A DNA stretch of 64,000 nt, from positions 108,644-172,643 of the forward strand of contig SVTK01000002.1 in NCBI GenBank assembly GCA_015063805.1, read 5' to 3'. Below are positions 1 to 9,378 of the stretch, piece after piece; position 1 is the first letter of the stretch; each line of letters begins with the position of its first letter. The stretch comes from Oscillospiraceae bacterium (GTDB lineage Bacteria > Bacillota > Clostridia > Oscillospirales > CAG-272). The notes beneath the pieces are model-generated. The model ran no database searches and was not told where the DNA came from. It worked only from the letters and a program-made list of their open reading frames with translations. The translations under genes were made by a program, and so were the position numbers.

Positions 1-163
1 TCTGCAGAAGGCTGTGTATGGGCGCGGCCACCACGGAGAGAATCATCAGCCCCGTGATCAGGCGCAACAGCTTTGCCCCGGACCCCGCATCGTCGCCCCC
101 AATCAGTTCAGCCAAGGTCCCGGCAACCGCCGCCCATACCACCGTCAACAGATATGCCTTCAT
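1..163 (-). CDS. spoIIIAF: Stage III sporulation protein AF, N-terminal fragment (truncated by window edge)
   Basis: Minus-strand translation MKAYLLTVVWAAVAGTLAELIGGD...; directly downstream of spoIIIAE in canonical operon order. Confidence 0.75.
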   Translation of the reverse strand, partial: MKAYLLTVVWAAVAGTLAELIGGDDAGSGAKLLRLITGLMILSVVAAPIHSLLQ

Positions 164-172
164 TTCCTCTCC

Positions 173-1324
173 TTATCCTGAAACAGCCAGGGATATCCGC
201 ACAAAAATAATCAGCACATAGATAAAGCACACCGCCGCTCCCGCCACCATGGCCAAAAGCAGGCCGCTGACCGAGGCGTATTCCTCCAGCATTTTCTGTT
301 CCTCGCCGCATCCCAGCAGTTCTGCCGCCGCGCCTCCGATCAGCAGAACCGCGCGGTGAAGGAAGAGGGTAAGTAAGGGAGCGGCAAGGGGAAGAAGCGT
401 AAGCAAAATTCCCAACAGCCCTACCGTGTCCCGCAGATATCCCAGCCCCGCCGCCACAGTACGCACCGAGTCGCCGATCACCCCGCCGATGACGGGAAAA
501 GCGGTTCCCACCGCAAATTTTACTGTCCTCGCCGAGATACTGTCCGCTCCCGCCGCAAGCAGCGTCTGCGCACCGAACACTGCGGCAAACACCGTCCCAA
601 ACAGGGCAAGAGAAAAGGTAAGCACGCGCCGCAGACAGCCAAACAAACTTCGGATCCGCCCCCGCTCGGGAAGCCATACCACCGCTGCAAGACCGCACAG
701 TGCCGCAGCAAGGGGAAGAAAAAACTCCGCCGTAAGATTTTCGGCAAGATTCAGGAACAGCAGAAGTCCACCGCCCGACGCTGCGGCAGAAGCGGTATTC
801 CCCCCTGCGGCCAGCAGGGCGGCCAGTACCGGGAGCATGGCGTTGGCTACGCCCTGCAGACAGGCCAGCGCACCCCGTACCAGGTTCAGCTGGGCAAGCT
901 GCCCCCCGCAAAGGACCAACGCCACCCCAACACGACCGCAAAGCAGAGCACTCTCCTCCAGTTTTCCCTCGCCAAAGGCAGCGCAAACCCCGCGAAAGAG
1001 CGCGGAAAAAAGCAGACAAAGGAGAATCTCCCCCAGAGTTTCCGCAGACGAAGGCAAAACATTCCGCAGCGTTTCCCCCGCCGCCTTCAGCAGTGCCGGA
1101 AGACTGCTCATCTCTGCCACAGCCTCCCCGTCGGGCATACTGTCTTCCTCTCCAAATACAGTCGGGGGAAGCCATGCCCGGACTTCTTCGGGAAGTGCTG
1201 CGCGGAACTCTTCCATCACGGTGGACAAGTCAGGCATATCGGTACCTGCCGCGGAGAGCATCAATGCCGCCCCCCATACTGCGATCCAAAATGCCAGCAG
1301 AATGGATCGCTTCGCTTTTACCAT
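173..1324 (-). CDS. spoIIIAE: Stage III sporulation protein AE
   Basis: Multi-TM protein from MVKAKRSILLAFWIAV...; position between AD and AF; upstream part of the 428-aa ORF is an N-terminal over-extension. Confidence 0.9.
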   Translation of the reverse strand: MVKAKRSILLAFWIAVWGAALMLSAAGTDMPDLSTVMEEFRAALPEEVRAWLPPTVFGEEDSMPDGEAVAEMSSLPALLKAAGETLRNVLPSSAETLGEILLCLLFSALFRGVCAAFGEGKLEESALLCGRVGVALVLCGGQLAQLNLVRGALACLQGVANAMLPVLAALLAAGGNTASAAASGGGLLLFLNLAENLTAEFFLPLAAALCGLAAVVWLPERGRIRSLFGCLRRVLTFSLALFGTVFAAVFGAQTLLAAGADSISARTVKFAVGTAFPVIGGVIGDSVRTVAAGLGYLRDTVGLLGILLTLLPLAAPLLTLFLHRAVLLIGGAAAELLGCGEEQKMLEEYASVSGLLLAMVAGAAVCFIYVLIIFVRISLAVSG

Positions 1325-1704
1325 GCGAGGATCGCCTCCACATCGGCCAACAGTTCTTGGAGCAGGGGAATGGCCAGCAAAATCAACTCGGCCTTCCCCG
1401 CAAACTCCAGGCAAAGGGCAACTGTACTCTCCCCGCAATCCCGGCAAAGGGCGGCGCAAAACCGCACCAGCAAAAGGATGCAGAGCGCGCGCATCAGCAT
1501 GGATGCCTGTCCTTCGGCAAAAACCCGTTGTCCAAGCCCCTCAAGAAAACGCATGGCGGGGGTAAGCAAAACCGCACCGCATCCCATGAGCATCACCCCC
1601 GATGCAGTCCGCAGCGGAAAGACAAATTCGCTTTTATACTGCCTCACCAGCACAGCGGCAACGGTAATGAGCATAGCGGCAGCACACAGCTTGAAGCTGT
1701 CCAT
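1318..1704 (-). CDS. spoIIIAD: Stage III sporulation protein AD
   Basis: 128 aa, MDSFKLCAAAMLITVAAVLVRQYKSEF...; operon context. Confidence 0.9.
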   Translation of the reverse strand: MDSFKLCAAAMLITVAAVLVRQYKSEFVFPLRTASGVMLMGCGAVLLTPAMRFLEGLGQRVFAEGQASMLMRALCILLLVRFCAALCRDCGESTVALCLEFAGKAELILLAIPLLQELLADVEAILAW

Positions 1705-1706
1705 CC

Positions 1707-1901
1707 CTACACCCCGAAAACCGCGCGCACGGTGTCAAGCAAAGCACCCATTTCCCGCACCAAAAAGAGCAGGACCACCACCAATCCGGCCACCGTTACC
1801 AGCATAGCCTGTTCATCCCGCCCCGATTTGGACAGCACCTGGGTCACCACCGCCACCAGCATCCCCACCCCTGCCACCTTGATGATCAAACTAATGTCCA
1901 T
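1707..1901 (-). CDS. spoIIIAC: Stage III sporulation protein AC
   Basis: 64 aa, MDISLIIKVAGVGMLVAVVTQVLSKSGRDEQA... Confidence 0.93.
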   Translation of the reverse strand: MDISLIIKVAGVGMLVAVVTQVLSKSGRDEQAMLVTVAGLVVVLLFLVREMGALLDTVRAVFGV

Positions 1902-1928
1902 AACCTCATCCCTTCCTTTTCACCGCCC

Positions 1929-2465
1929 TCAGAGAAAGATCAAAATCAGCGCAAGTGCACAGCATATCCCCGCGGTCCAAATCAGCCGAATGCGATCCGG
2001 CAGGCGGGACTCTTCCCTTTCACAGACGTCACTCATTTCTGCAATGGCACCGTCGCAGGCTGCAAGCTGTTCGCCCAGATAACTCTTTCCCAACTCAGCC
2101 GCGAAGCGATACATAATCCCCTTGGCATCGGGAGGAAGGTAAAGATTTGCCCCATCCAGCATGGCCGTAAATGAATCTCCCAACACACCGAAACCGCAAG
2201 CGGCGCAAAGTTCCGGCTCAAGGGTACGGCAGATCTCTCCCAGGGAACGCTGATAGCAGGCAATTTGCCCGCGGATCCGCTGCAGCAGGGTAAGATATGC
2301 TCGGCATTGCGCCACCCGCCGCCGCTCCCCTGCGGTCATCCCCCCGATCAGCAGGAAGGCCGCCCCAAGGAGAAGGACCCCGCCACACAGCGTCAGGGCT
2401 CCCACAGGCGGATAATCTCCATGGCAAATCCACTCTCCCCCGGTCTGCGCAGAAGTTCCACACAA
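1929..2465 (-). CDS. spoIIIAB: Stage III sporulation protein AB (start uncertain)
   Basis: N-terminal TM followed by helical region; operon position. Confidence 0.85.
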   Translation of the reverse strand: MCGTSAQTGGEWICHGDYPPVGALTLCGGVLLLGAAFLLIGGMTAGERRRVAQCRAYLTLLQRIRGQIACYQRSLGEICRTLEPELCAACGFGVLGDSFTAMLDGANLYLPPDAKGIMYRFAAELGKSYLGEQLAACDGAIAEMSDVCEREESRLPDRIRLIWTAGICCALALILIFL

Positions 2466-3313
2466 ACCCCGAAGGTGTCGGTTTTAAACAAAGGGGCGAG
2501 CATGGGCCGTCGGCTTAACGTATCCCACCTCTCGCCGTGGACGGTGGCGATGATCGGTACACCGCAGGCCTGTGCCCCCAAAATCGCCGCCGCATCCTCG
2601 GCGCTGCCGATCTCGTCGCAGAGGATCACCTCGGCTGCCATAGTACGCAGGGCAATCTCGATGCCGATACTGCGGGGATACGCGGTGAGGATGTCCAGGC
2701 ATCCCTCCGCCGGGACCAGCATAGGGGTGAGCTCGCACCGGCTGTCCACTACCACCGTCTGCCGTGGATTCGGGGAACGGGACAAGCCCTCGGCCATTGC
2801 CCGAAGCAGGGTGGTCTTTCCCGCCCCCGGCGGGCCGCACAGAAGCACCGAGCGGCAGTTCCCATCCTCTTCCAATAGAGGCATGATCCGCTCGGCCGCT
2901 TCTCGGACAGACTGGGGGATGGGGGCTGGCAGGCGGACGCACAGGGAGCGGACATCCCTCACCCCCACCACGCGCCCGTCCTCGGTGACAGCCCGACCGC
3001 ACACCCCCACGCGGCATCCGTCGGTCAGGGTCACATAGCCCTCCACCAGGGTGTCGCGGTGGGCATAAAGTGCCCCCTGACAGAACTGGGTCAGCATCTC
3101 GCCCAACAGTTCTGCGGTCAGGCGAGTCTTTCCCCGCCGCCAACGGCCCCTGCAGCGCATCAGCATGGGCTGCCCGCATCGGAACCGAAGCTCCTCCCCG
3201 CCGGAATCCCGGAGTAGTTCGCTCAACTCCTCCCTAAAGGGGGAGGGCAGGCGATCGGCCACCCTGCGCAGCTGTGCCCGACTCCCGTCTGCGGCACTTC
3301 CCTCTCTTGGCAT
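2393..3313 (-). CDS. spoIIIAA: Stage III sporulation protein AA (ATPase)
   Basis: Walker A GPPGAGKTTLLRAMA, Walker B VILCDEIG; start set at MPREGSAADG. Confidence 0.92.
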   Translation of the reverse strand: MPREGSAADGSRAQLRRVADRLPSPFREELSELLRDSGGEELRFRCGQPMLMRCRGRWRRGKTRLTAELLGEMLTQFCQGALYAHRDTLVEGYVTLTDGCRVGVCGRAVTEDGRVVGVRDVRSLCVRLPAPIPQSVREAAERIMPLLEEDGNCRSVLLCGPPGAGKTTLLRAMAEGLSRSPNPRQTVVVDSRCELTPMLVPAEGCLDILTAYPRSIGIEIALRTMAAEVILCDEIGSAEDAAAILGAQACGVPIIATVHGERWDTLSRRPMLAPLFKTDTFGVCVELLRRPGESGFAMEIIRLWEP

Positions 3314-3343
3314 ATCCCCGCCCCCTTGCTTGTCTGATGGTTG

Positions 3344-3370
3344 AGTATATGCACCTTGTCCGCCGGTTAT
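3344..3370 (-). promoter_or_regulatory. Candidate sigma-E promoter for spoIIIA operon (ATA -16 nt- CATATACT)
   Basis: Minus strand ATAaccggcggacaaggtgCATATACT just upstream of spoIIIAA; matches the sigma-E -10 consensus CATACAnT at 6 of 7 defined positions. Confidence 0.5.
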
Positions 3371-3397
3371 GTCACGGTCATCGCCTGAGAAAAACGT

Positions 3398-3431
3398 AAA
3401 AAAAGACCGATGGAAAATTTCCATCGGTCTT
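3398..3431 (-). terminator. Intrinsic terminator after rpsU
   Basis: Perfect 14-bp inverted repeat AAGACCGATGGAAA/TTTCCATCGGTCTT with T tract on minus strand. Confidence 0.85.
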
Positions 3432-3450
3432 ATTTCAAGTCACGATCGAC

Positions 3451-3627
3451 TTACTTGTACTTGCGCTTTCTGGCTGCCTCGGATTTCTTCTTACGCTTTA
3501 CGCTGGGCTTTTCGTAGTGCTCTCTCTTGCGAAGCTCAGTGAGGACGCCCGACTTTGCGCACTGTCTCTTAAAGCGACGCAGGGCGCTGTCCAGCGATTC
3601 GCCATCTTTAACTCTTACTTCTGCCAT
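3451..3627 (-). CDS. rpsU: 30S ribosomal protein S21
   Basis: [58 protein letters not shown]. Confidence 0.97.
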   Translation of the reverse strand: MAEVRVKDGESLDSALRRFKRQCAKSGVLTELRKREHYEKPSVKRKKKSEAARKRKYK

Positions 3628-3677
3628 TCTTCTTCCCTCCCTCCGCAATGTGCAAGGAGACATAAATCTCTTTTTAT

Positions 3678-3706
3678 ATTATACACGATAATCCATCGGC
3701 TGTCAA
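3678..3706 (-). promoter_or_regulatory. Sigma-A promoter for rpsU
   Basis: TTGACA -17- TATAAT on minus strand. Confidence 0.85.
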
Positions 3707-3734
3707 GAGTTTTTTTCGTATTTTTCGTAGTTTT

Positions 3735-6137
3735 TTACCGTGCTACGAAGTTTACGATCTTGCCGGGAACGTAGATTTCCTTCACGAGAGTCTTGCCCTC
3801 CAGCTGTGCGGCGATCTTCTCATCTGCCTTAGCGGCGGCGATGGCGGCATCCTTATCGGCATCGGCGGCAATGCGGATGGTGCCCTTCAGCTTGCCGCAG
3901 ATCTGAACCGCGATCTCCACGGTGGAGTCCACAGTCTTTGCCTCGTCCCAGGTGGGCCATTCGGCGACAGCGCACAGGGCCTTGTTGCCCAGTGCCTCCC
4001 ACATCTCCTCGCAGAGGTGGGGTGCGAAGGGGCACAGCAGGCGTACAAAGACGCCCAGTTCATCCTTAGTCAGAGAGCCGTGCTCGTAGATCCCGTTGAT
4101 CAGCGTCATCATGGCGGCGATGGCGGTATTGAACTTCATCTCCTCAATGTCGCCGGTGACCTTCTTCACCGTCTTGTGGAAGAGAGAGGTGATTGCCTCG
4201 GTCTCGCCCGTGCCCTTCACCAGGTCGGTCAGGCCGGCCACACGCTCAAGGAAGCGCTTGCAGCCCTTCATGCTGCTCTCATTCCAGGGAGCGGCGGAGG
4301 CATAGTCGCCCATGAAGAGAATGTACACACGGAGAACATCAGCGCCGTACTCATCCACCACATCGTTGGGATCGACGACGTTGCCCTTGGACTTACTCAT
4401 CTTATCGCCGTCGGGACCGAGAATCAGGCCCTGGGCAGTACGCTTGGCATAAGGCTCATCCACCGGCACCTGGCCGATGTCATAGAGGAAGTGGTGCCAG
4501 AAGCGGGAGTAGATCAGATGGCGGGTAACGTGCTCCATACCACCGTTGTACCAGTCGATGGGGAGCCAGTAGTCCAGTGCTTCCTTGGAAGCAAAGGCTT
4601 CGGTATTATGCGGATCAATATAGCGCAGGAAGTACCAGGAAGAGCCTGCCCACTGGGGCATGGTATCGGTCTCGCGCTTGGCCGCACCGCCGCACTTGGG
4701 GCAGGTGCAGTTGACGAAGGAATCAATCTTGGCCAGGGGGCTCTCGCCGCCCTCACCGGGAGCAAAGTTCTCCATATCGGGCAGGCGCAGAGGAAGCTCC
4801 TCATAAGGAACGCCAACCATGCCGCACTTGGGGCAATGAATAATCGGGATGGGCTCGCCCCAGTAACGCTGACGGTTGAAGGCCCAGTCCTTCATCTTGA
4901 ACTGGACACCGCGCTCACCGATGCCCTTGGCGGAGAGGAACTCGATCATCTTCGAGATAGCCTCAGCCTTGGTGGTGATGCCATTCAGGAAGTCGGAGTT
5001 GACCATCTCACCGTCACCGGTGTAGGCCGCCTCGGCGATGTTGCCGCCGCGGATGACCTCGATGATGTCGATGCCGAACTTCTTTGCGAAATCATAGTCG
5101 CGCTCGTCATGGGCGGGAACCGCCATGATGGCACCGGTGCCGTAGCCCATCATGACATAGTCAGAGATGTATACGGGAATCTCCTTGCCGTTGGCAGGAT
5201 TGATCACGCTCAGACCATCGATGCACACACCGGTCTTATCCTTGACCAGTTGAGTACGCTCGAACTCGGTCTTCTTGGCGCACTCTTCCTTGTACGCATC
5301 CAGCGCCGCAATGTTGGCGATGCGGTCGCGGTACTTCTCGATGATGGGATGCTCGGGGGCAATGACCATGAAGGTCACACCGAACATGGTGTCGGGACGG
5401 GTGGTGTAAATACGCAGGAAGTCGTCCTGTCCGCTGATCTGGAAGTTGGCAAAAGCCCCCTCGGAGCGGCCGATCCAGTTCTCCTGCTGCAGCTTGATGT
5501 TGGGCAGGTAGTCAACCTTGTCCAGGCCCTGCAGAAGCTTGTCGGCATACTCGGTGATGCGGAGATACCAAACGTCCTTGGACTTCTGTACGATATCGTT
5601 GTGGCAAATGTCGCACTTACCGCCCTGGGAGTCCTCGTTGGAAAGGACAACCTTACAGTGGGGGCAATAGTTGACCAGGGTCTTGGCACGGAAGACCAGG
5701 CCCTCGTCAAACATACGGCGGAAGATCCACTGGGTCCACTTATAGTAGTCCTCCTCGGTGGTGTCCACCACACGGGACCAGTCAAAGGAGAAGCCCACCC
5801 GCTTCAGCTGCGCGGTGAATTTCTCGATATTCCGGTCGGTCAGGATGCGGGGATGGGTGTTGTATTTGATGGCAGAGTTCTCGGTGGGCAGACCGAATGC
5901 GTCAAATCCGATGGGGAACAGCACATTGTAGCCCTGCATTCTGCGTTTGCGGGAGATCACCTCAAGGCCGGAATATGCCTTGATATGGCCCACGTGCATC
6001 CCTGCGCCGCTGGGATAGGGGAACTCCACCAGGCCGTAGAACTTGGGCTTGCTGTGATCCTCGGATGCGCGGAAAACGCCCTCATTTTCCCATCGGTCCT
6101 GCCACTTCTTTTCGATTTCGGAGTAGTTGTACTTCAT
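3735..6137 (-). CDS. leuS: Leucyl-tRNA synthetase
   Basis: FPYPSGAGMHVGH (HIGH-like), KMSKSKGNV (KMSKS); 800 aa. Confidence 0.98.
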   Translation of the reverse strand: MKYNYSEIEKKWQDRWENEGVFRASEDHSKPKFYGLVEFPYPSGAGMHVGHIKAYSGLEVISRKRRMQGYNVLFPIGFDAFGLPTENSAIKYNTHPRILTDRNIEKFTAQLKRVGFSFDWSRVVDTTEEDYYKWTQWIFRRMFDEGLVFRAKTLVNYCPHCKVVLSNEDSQGGKCDICHNDIVQKSKDVWYLRITEYADKLLQGLDKVDYLPNIKLQQENWIGRSEGAFANFQISGQDDFLRIYTTRPDTMFGVTFMVIAPEHPIIEKYRDRIANIAALDAYKEECAKKTEFERTQLVKDKTGVCIDGLSVINPANGKEIPVYISDYVMMGYGTGAIMAVPAHDERDYDFAKKFGIDIIEVIRGGNIAEAAYTGDGEMVNSDFLNGITTKAEAISKMIEFLSAKGIGERGVQFKMKDWAFNRQRYWGEPIPIIHCPKCGMVGVPYEELPLRLPDMENFAPGEGGESPLAKIDSFVNCTCPKCGGAAKRETDTMPQWAGSSWYFLRYIDPHNTEAFASKEALDYWLPIDWYNGGMEHVTRHLIYSRFWHHFLYDIGQVPVDEPYAKRTAQGLILGPDGDKMSKSKGNVVDPNDVVDEYGADVLRVYILFMGDYASAAPWNESSMKGCKRFLERVAGLTDLVKGTGETEAITSLFHKTVKKVTGDIEEMKFNTAIAAMMTLINGIYEHGSLTKDELGVFVRLLCPFAPHLCEEMWEALGNKALCAVAEWPTWDEAKTVDSTVEIAVQICGKLKGTIRIAADADKDAAIAAAKADEKIAAQLEGKTLVKEIYVPGKIVNFVAR

Positions 6138-6177
6138 GTGTCACAAGTCCTTTATTTTTAGAATATTGATTGCAAAA

Positions 6178-6582
6178 TCAGTTGTCTGCACTGAGATCCA
6201 CCGGGACGGCATCGCTCCACAGCTTGTCGAGATTATAGAAATCTCTCGCTTCGCGGCCGAAGATGTGCACAATGACAGAGCCATAGTCGATGAGCACCCA
6301 GCTGCCGTTGTCCCGTCCCTCAAAGTGAATGGGAGACAGACCGCGCTGGCCGATCTTGAAGTCCACCTCATCGGCCAGGGCCTTGACCTGGGTATTGGAA
6401 TTACCGGTGCAGAGCACAAAGTAGTCTGCCAGGATAGTTTTATTTTCAACATAAAGGGTTTTAATCTCGCGCCCCTTCTTCTCGTCGAGAACAAAGGCAA
6501 TGGCCTCAGCCAGGGCCTTAGGTTCATTGCTGTCAAGAGCGGGGAGAGTTGCCCATTCGGGGCGGATGACGGTTTCGTCCAT
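6178..6582 (-). CDS. rsfS: Ribosome silencing factor
   Basis: RsfS/Iojap motifs: YFVLCTGNSNTQVKALADEV...GSWVLIDYGSVIVHIF. Confidence 0.93.
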   Translation of the reverse strand: MDETVIRPEWATLPALDSNEPKALAEAIAFVLDEKKGREIKTLYVENKTILADYFVLCTGNSNTQVKALADEVDFKIGQRGLSPIHFEGRDNGSWVLIDYGSVIVHIFGREARDFYNLDKLWSDAVPVDLSADN

Positions 6583-6611
6583 AATATAGTCCTTTCTGTG
6601 CAATTTACATC

Positions 6612-7820
6612 TTAAGTGCGGGGAATATAGATGCCGGACTGGTTGACTTCCTCGGCGATATATTCCTTGGCGATCTTGGTTTCGGTACGGTAGATCGCAT
6701 TGATCTGACTGTTGGCCGCATTGGTGAAAACCAGATTGCGGTCAAAGATGGAGTCGGTGATATCCTCGGTGTACACGTTGAGGAAGCGGTTCACCGCGTC
6801 CAGTGTTCCTGCTCGGCTGAGTACGAAGTACGAAGAATACTCTCCCTCGGTAACCAGGATATCCGATCCGGGCATATTCACCATCACCACGCGGCCGAGA
6901 TCCAACTCAAGAGCCTCCTTGGCAAAGAAGACACAGTCGCTCACCGACAGGTTGGTGGTCACATTTTTGATCATCTGCTCCACGGTTCCCGTCAGGGTGT
7001 TAAGGTTGAGATTTTCCTTGTACTGCTTGAGGAATGCAGACATAAAGATCTTCTGCGCGTCGTTGCGGCCGATGTCGGCCTGTACATAGCCGGCGCGGAA
7101 GCGGACGAATCCCTCGGCCTGCTCACCGTTGAGGTGATGACGGCCGGCCTTGAGATTGATCACCAGGTCCTGGTCAGGATCTTCGTATTCCATGTCAGCG
7201 GGAATATTGATGTCCACACCGCCGATCAGGTCAACAACCTCCTGAAGTATATCCAGATCCACCAGAACGTAGTAGTCCAGCATGATGGCCATATTCTGCA
7301 TCAGATAGTCCATGAAGCCCTTCATGGCACCCTTGTAGTCATAACCGTTCTGAGACAGCGCACAGGGAAACACACCGTTGATCTTGTGGTAGTTTTTCCA
7401 GGCGTAAGTGGAGTAGCTGTCACGGGGGAGCTGCACCAGGTTGAGAGAATTGTTTTGGGTATCGAAGGAGGCAAGAATGATCACATCAGTGTTCACCGCC
7501 ACCCGGTCATGGCCCGCAATGAGAAAGTTGTAGACCCCCTCTCGACGAACATACGTCACCGGCTCCTGCTTGCCAACCGGCAACGTGGTTTCAACGGGTT
7601 CCCCCTTCTCATTGGTGGCCTCAGAGGGGCCCGTGGTTTCCGCAGAAGGCGCGGTATCAAAGGGCACCTTGTGATCCACCTCCGGGGGACGGAGGAAAAG
7701 GCTGCAGGCCACCACAATGGCACACACCGCAAAGATCAGGATCACGGTCACCTCGATCGCAATGGCCCATTTGCTTTGGGCGGGCTTCCGACGATTGGCT
7801 TTGTTTGTTGTTTTGCTCAT
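6612..7820 (-). CDS. LytR-CpsA-Psr (LCP) family protein
   Basis: N-terminal TM, FLIAGHDR...NSLNLVQLPRDSYS, LIGGVDINIP, HHLNGEQAEGFVRFR. Confidence 0.9.
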   Translation of the reverse strand: MSKTTNKANRRKPAQSKWAIAIEVTVILIFAVCAIVVACSLFLRPPEVDHKVPFDTAPSAETTGPSEATNEKGEPVETTLPVGKQEPVTYVRREGVYNFLIAGHDRVAVNTDVIILASFDTQNNSLNLVQLPRDSYSTYAWKNYHKINGVFPCALSQNGYDYKGAMKGFMDYLMQNMAIMLDYYVLVDLDILQEVVDLIGGVDINIPADMEYEDPDQDLVINLKAGRHHLNGEQAEGFVRFRAGYVQADIGRNDAQKIFMSAFLKQYKENLNLNTLTGTVEQMIKNVTTNLSVSDCVFFAKEALELDLGRVVMVNMPGSDILVTEGEYSSYFVLSRAGTLDAVNRFLNVYTEDITDSIFDRNLVFTNAANSQINAIYRTETKIAKEYIAEEVNQSGIYIPRT

Positions 7821-7841
7821 ATTCAAATCCCTTTTCAGCGA

Positions 7842-9071
7842 TTATTCAAGCATACTGTTTCGGGTACGCAGGGTTTCTTCATCAATATAGACCCCCTTCT
7901 CCAACAGGTGGGCAATGGTCTGCTCCGCTTCGCGCCGCACAAATCGACGCAGATGAGCCAAACACTCCTCCATTGTCATCGAGGCGGGATCGGCGGCCCA
8001 AAAATCACGGGCCAGGGCCTGACAGGCGTTGTGCCTGCGGCCGGGCTCGATATAGTCGGCCAGGTAGATGATCTGCGCCTCCACCGACATTTCCGCCCCT
8101 CCCGTGGTATGGCGGCGGACCGCATCCACCACGATAGGATCGGCAAATTCGGCATAGGCGGGGTCGCTTTCGATCATAGCCGCGGCAGAAAGCGCATGAA
8201 GCGTGGGGGTTTCTGCACAGCTACCTACCATTATAGCAGATTTTCCAAGAATTTTCAACTGTTTTTCGCAGGAATATTCTTTTGTTGCATCGTGCAGGAG
8301 GGCGGCAGCCCGAAGGAGGCAGAGCGACTGCGGCGCACACAGAGCACCGATCCGCAGGGCAGTCTGCTCAACACCGAGGGTGTGGGCATACCGGGCGGGG
8401 GACATGGTTTCCTTCAGGTGATCCCGCAGACGGTTCAGGGATGCCGGGGTGATGTTCCCCGCCTGAGGCCATGCATACAGGTTATTTTCTTCGATATAGG
8501 CAGAAACTGTTTCGGGCAGGTAGGCCGATAAATCCCCCCCCGCCGAGGCAATGCCCCGCAGCTCAGTGGAGGAAAGCACCACTACCCGTTCATCCATTAG
8601 ACGGATCTTCGCCCCAAAATGTTCCCGATACAGCGAAATTTTCTCCTCAATCTCCCCTGCTCTCGCCGCATCCAGCTCTCGGCGGACGCAGACGATCTCG
8701 GCCATGGCAAAGATGTCCTCCGCACGGTACCAGTGGTCAAGGGTCAGAAACATATCAGTTCCCACCAACAGCACCAGCTGCCGATCGGGGGCAGAGAAAT
8801 GCTCAAGGGTCAGCACCGTATAACTTTTCCCCAGCTGTGTCATCTCCCAGTCCGACACCTGGGTGCGGGGGAGATCGGCAAAGGCAAGGCGGGTCATAGC
8901 CAGACGGTGTTCGGGGGACTCATGAGCGTCAAGGGTCTTGTGGGGGGGAACCCCCGCGGGGAGAACCAAAAGACGATCCACCTCTGCCTGCTCCAGGAGC
9001 AGGCGTGCGGCGGAAAGATGGCCGTTGTGGGGGGGCGAGAAGCTCCCCCCATAAATGCCGATGCGCTCCAT
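7842..9071 (-). CDS. nadD: Nicotinate-nucleotide adenylyltransferase fused to YqeK-type HD hydrolase
   Basis: N-term MERIGIYGGSFSPPHNGHLSAAR (NadD); C-term HD domain ...RAAALLHDATKEY...VVDAVRRHTTGG...IIYLADYIEPGR (YqeK). Confidence 0.92.
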   Translation of the reverse strand: MERIGIYGGSFSPPHNGHLSAARLLLEQAEVDRLLVLPAGVPPHKTLDAHESPEHRLAMTRLAFADLPRTQVSDWEMTQLGKSYTVLTLEHFSAPDRQLVLLVGTDMFLTLDHWYRAEDIFAMAEIVCVRRELDAARAGEIEEKISLYREHFGAKIRLMDERVVVLSSTELRGIASAGGDLSAYLPETVSAYIEENNLYAWPQAGNITPASLNRLRDHLKETMSPARYAHTLGVEQTALRIGALCAPQSLCLLRAAALLHDATKEYSCEKQLKILGKSAIMVGSCAETPTLHALSAAAMIESDPAYAEFADPIVVDAVRRHTTGGAEMSVEAQIIYLADYIEPGRRHNACQALARDFWAADPASMTMEECLAHLRRFVRREAEQTIAHLLEKGVYIDEETLRTRNSMLE

Positions 9072-9074
9072 CCG

Positions 9075-9368
9075 TTATCTGACCAGCTCGATGCGCTTGT
9101 GCTTCTCCGACTCGCGGTAGAGCACGAAGCGGGTACCGATGACGGCCACCACATCGGCACCGGTGGCTTCTGCCAGGGTGTCGGCGGCCTCTCTGGGGGT
9201 ATAGTCGCTGTTCTCCAGAACGCGGAGCTTGATCAGTTCCCGAGCCTCCAGGGCATCGGAAACGGTGGTAATCAGGTTTTCGGTAACGCCGCCCTTGCCC
9301 ACCTGCATGATGGTGTCAATGGGATTGGCCAGTGCACGGAGCTGTGCGCGTTGCTTGCTTGTCAACAT
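9075..9368 (-). CDS. yhbY: YhbY/CRM-domain RNA-binding protein
   Basis: MLTSKQRAQLRALANPIDTIMQVGKGGVTENL. Confidence 0.93.
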   Translation of the reverse strand: MLTSKQRAQLRALANPIDTIMQVGKGGVTENLITTVSDALEARELIKLRVLENSDYTPREAADTLAEATGADVVAVIGTRFVLYRESEKHKRIELVR

Positions 9369-9378
9369 AGTATGTCCT

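Noticed and set aside
4017-6161. 714-aa plus-strand ORF
   Set aside because: Antisense shadow of leuS
6138-6177. T-box leader for leuS
   Set aside because: Only ~40 bp between rsfS and leuS; no room and no T-box/specifier features
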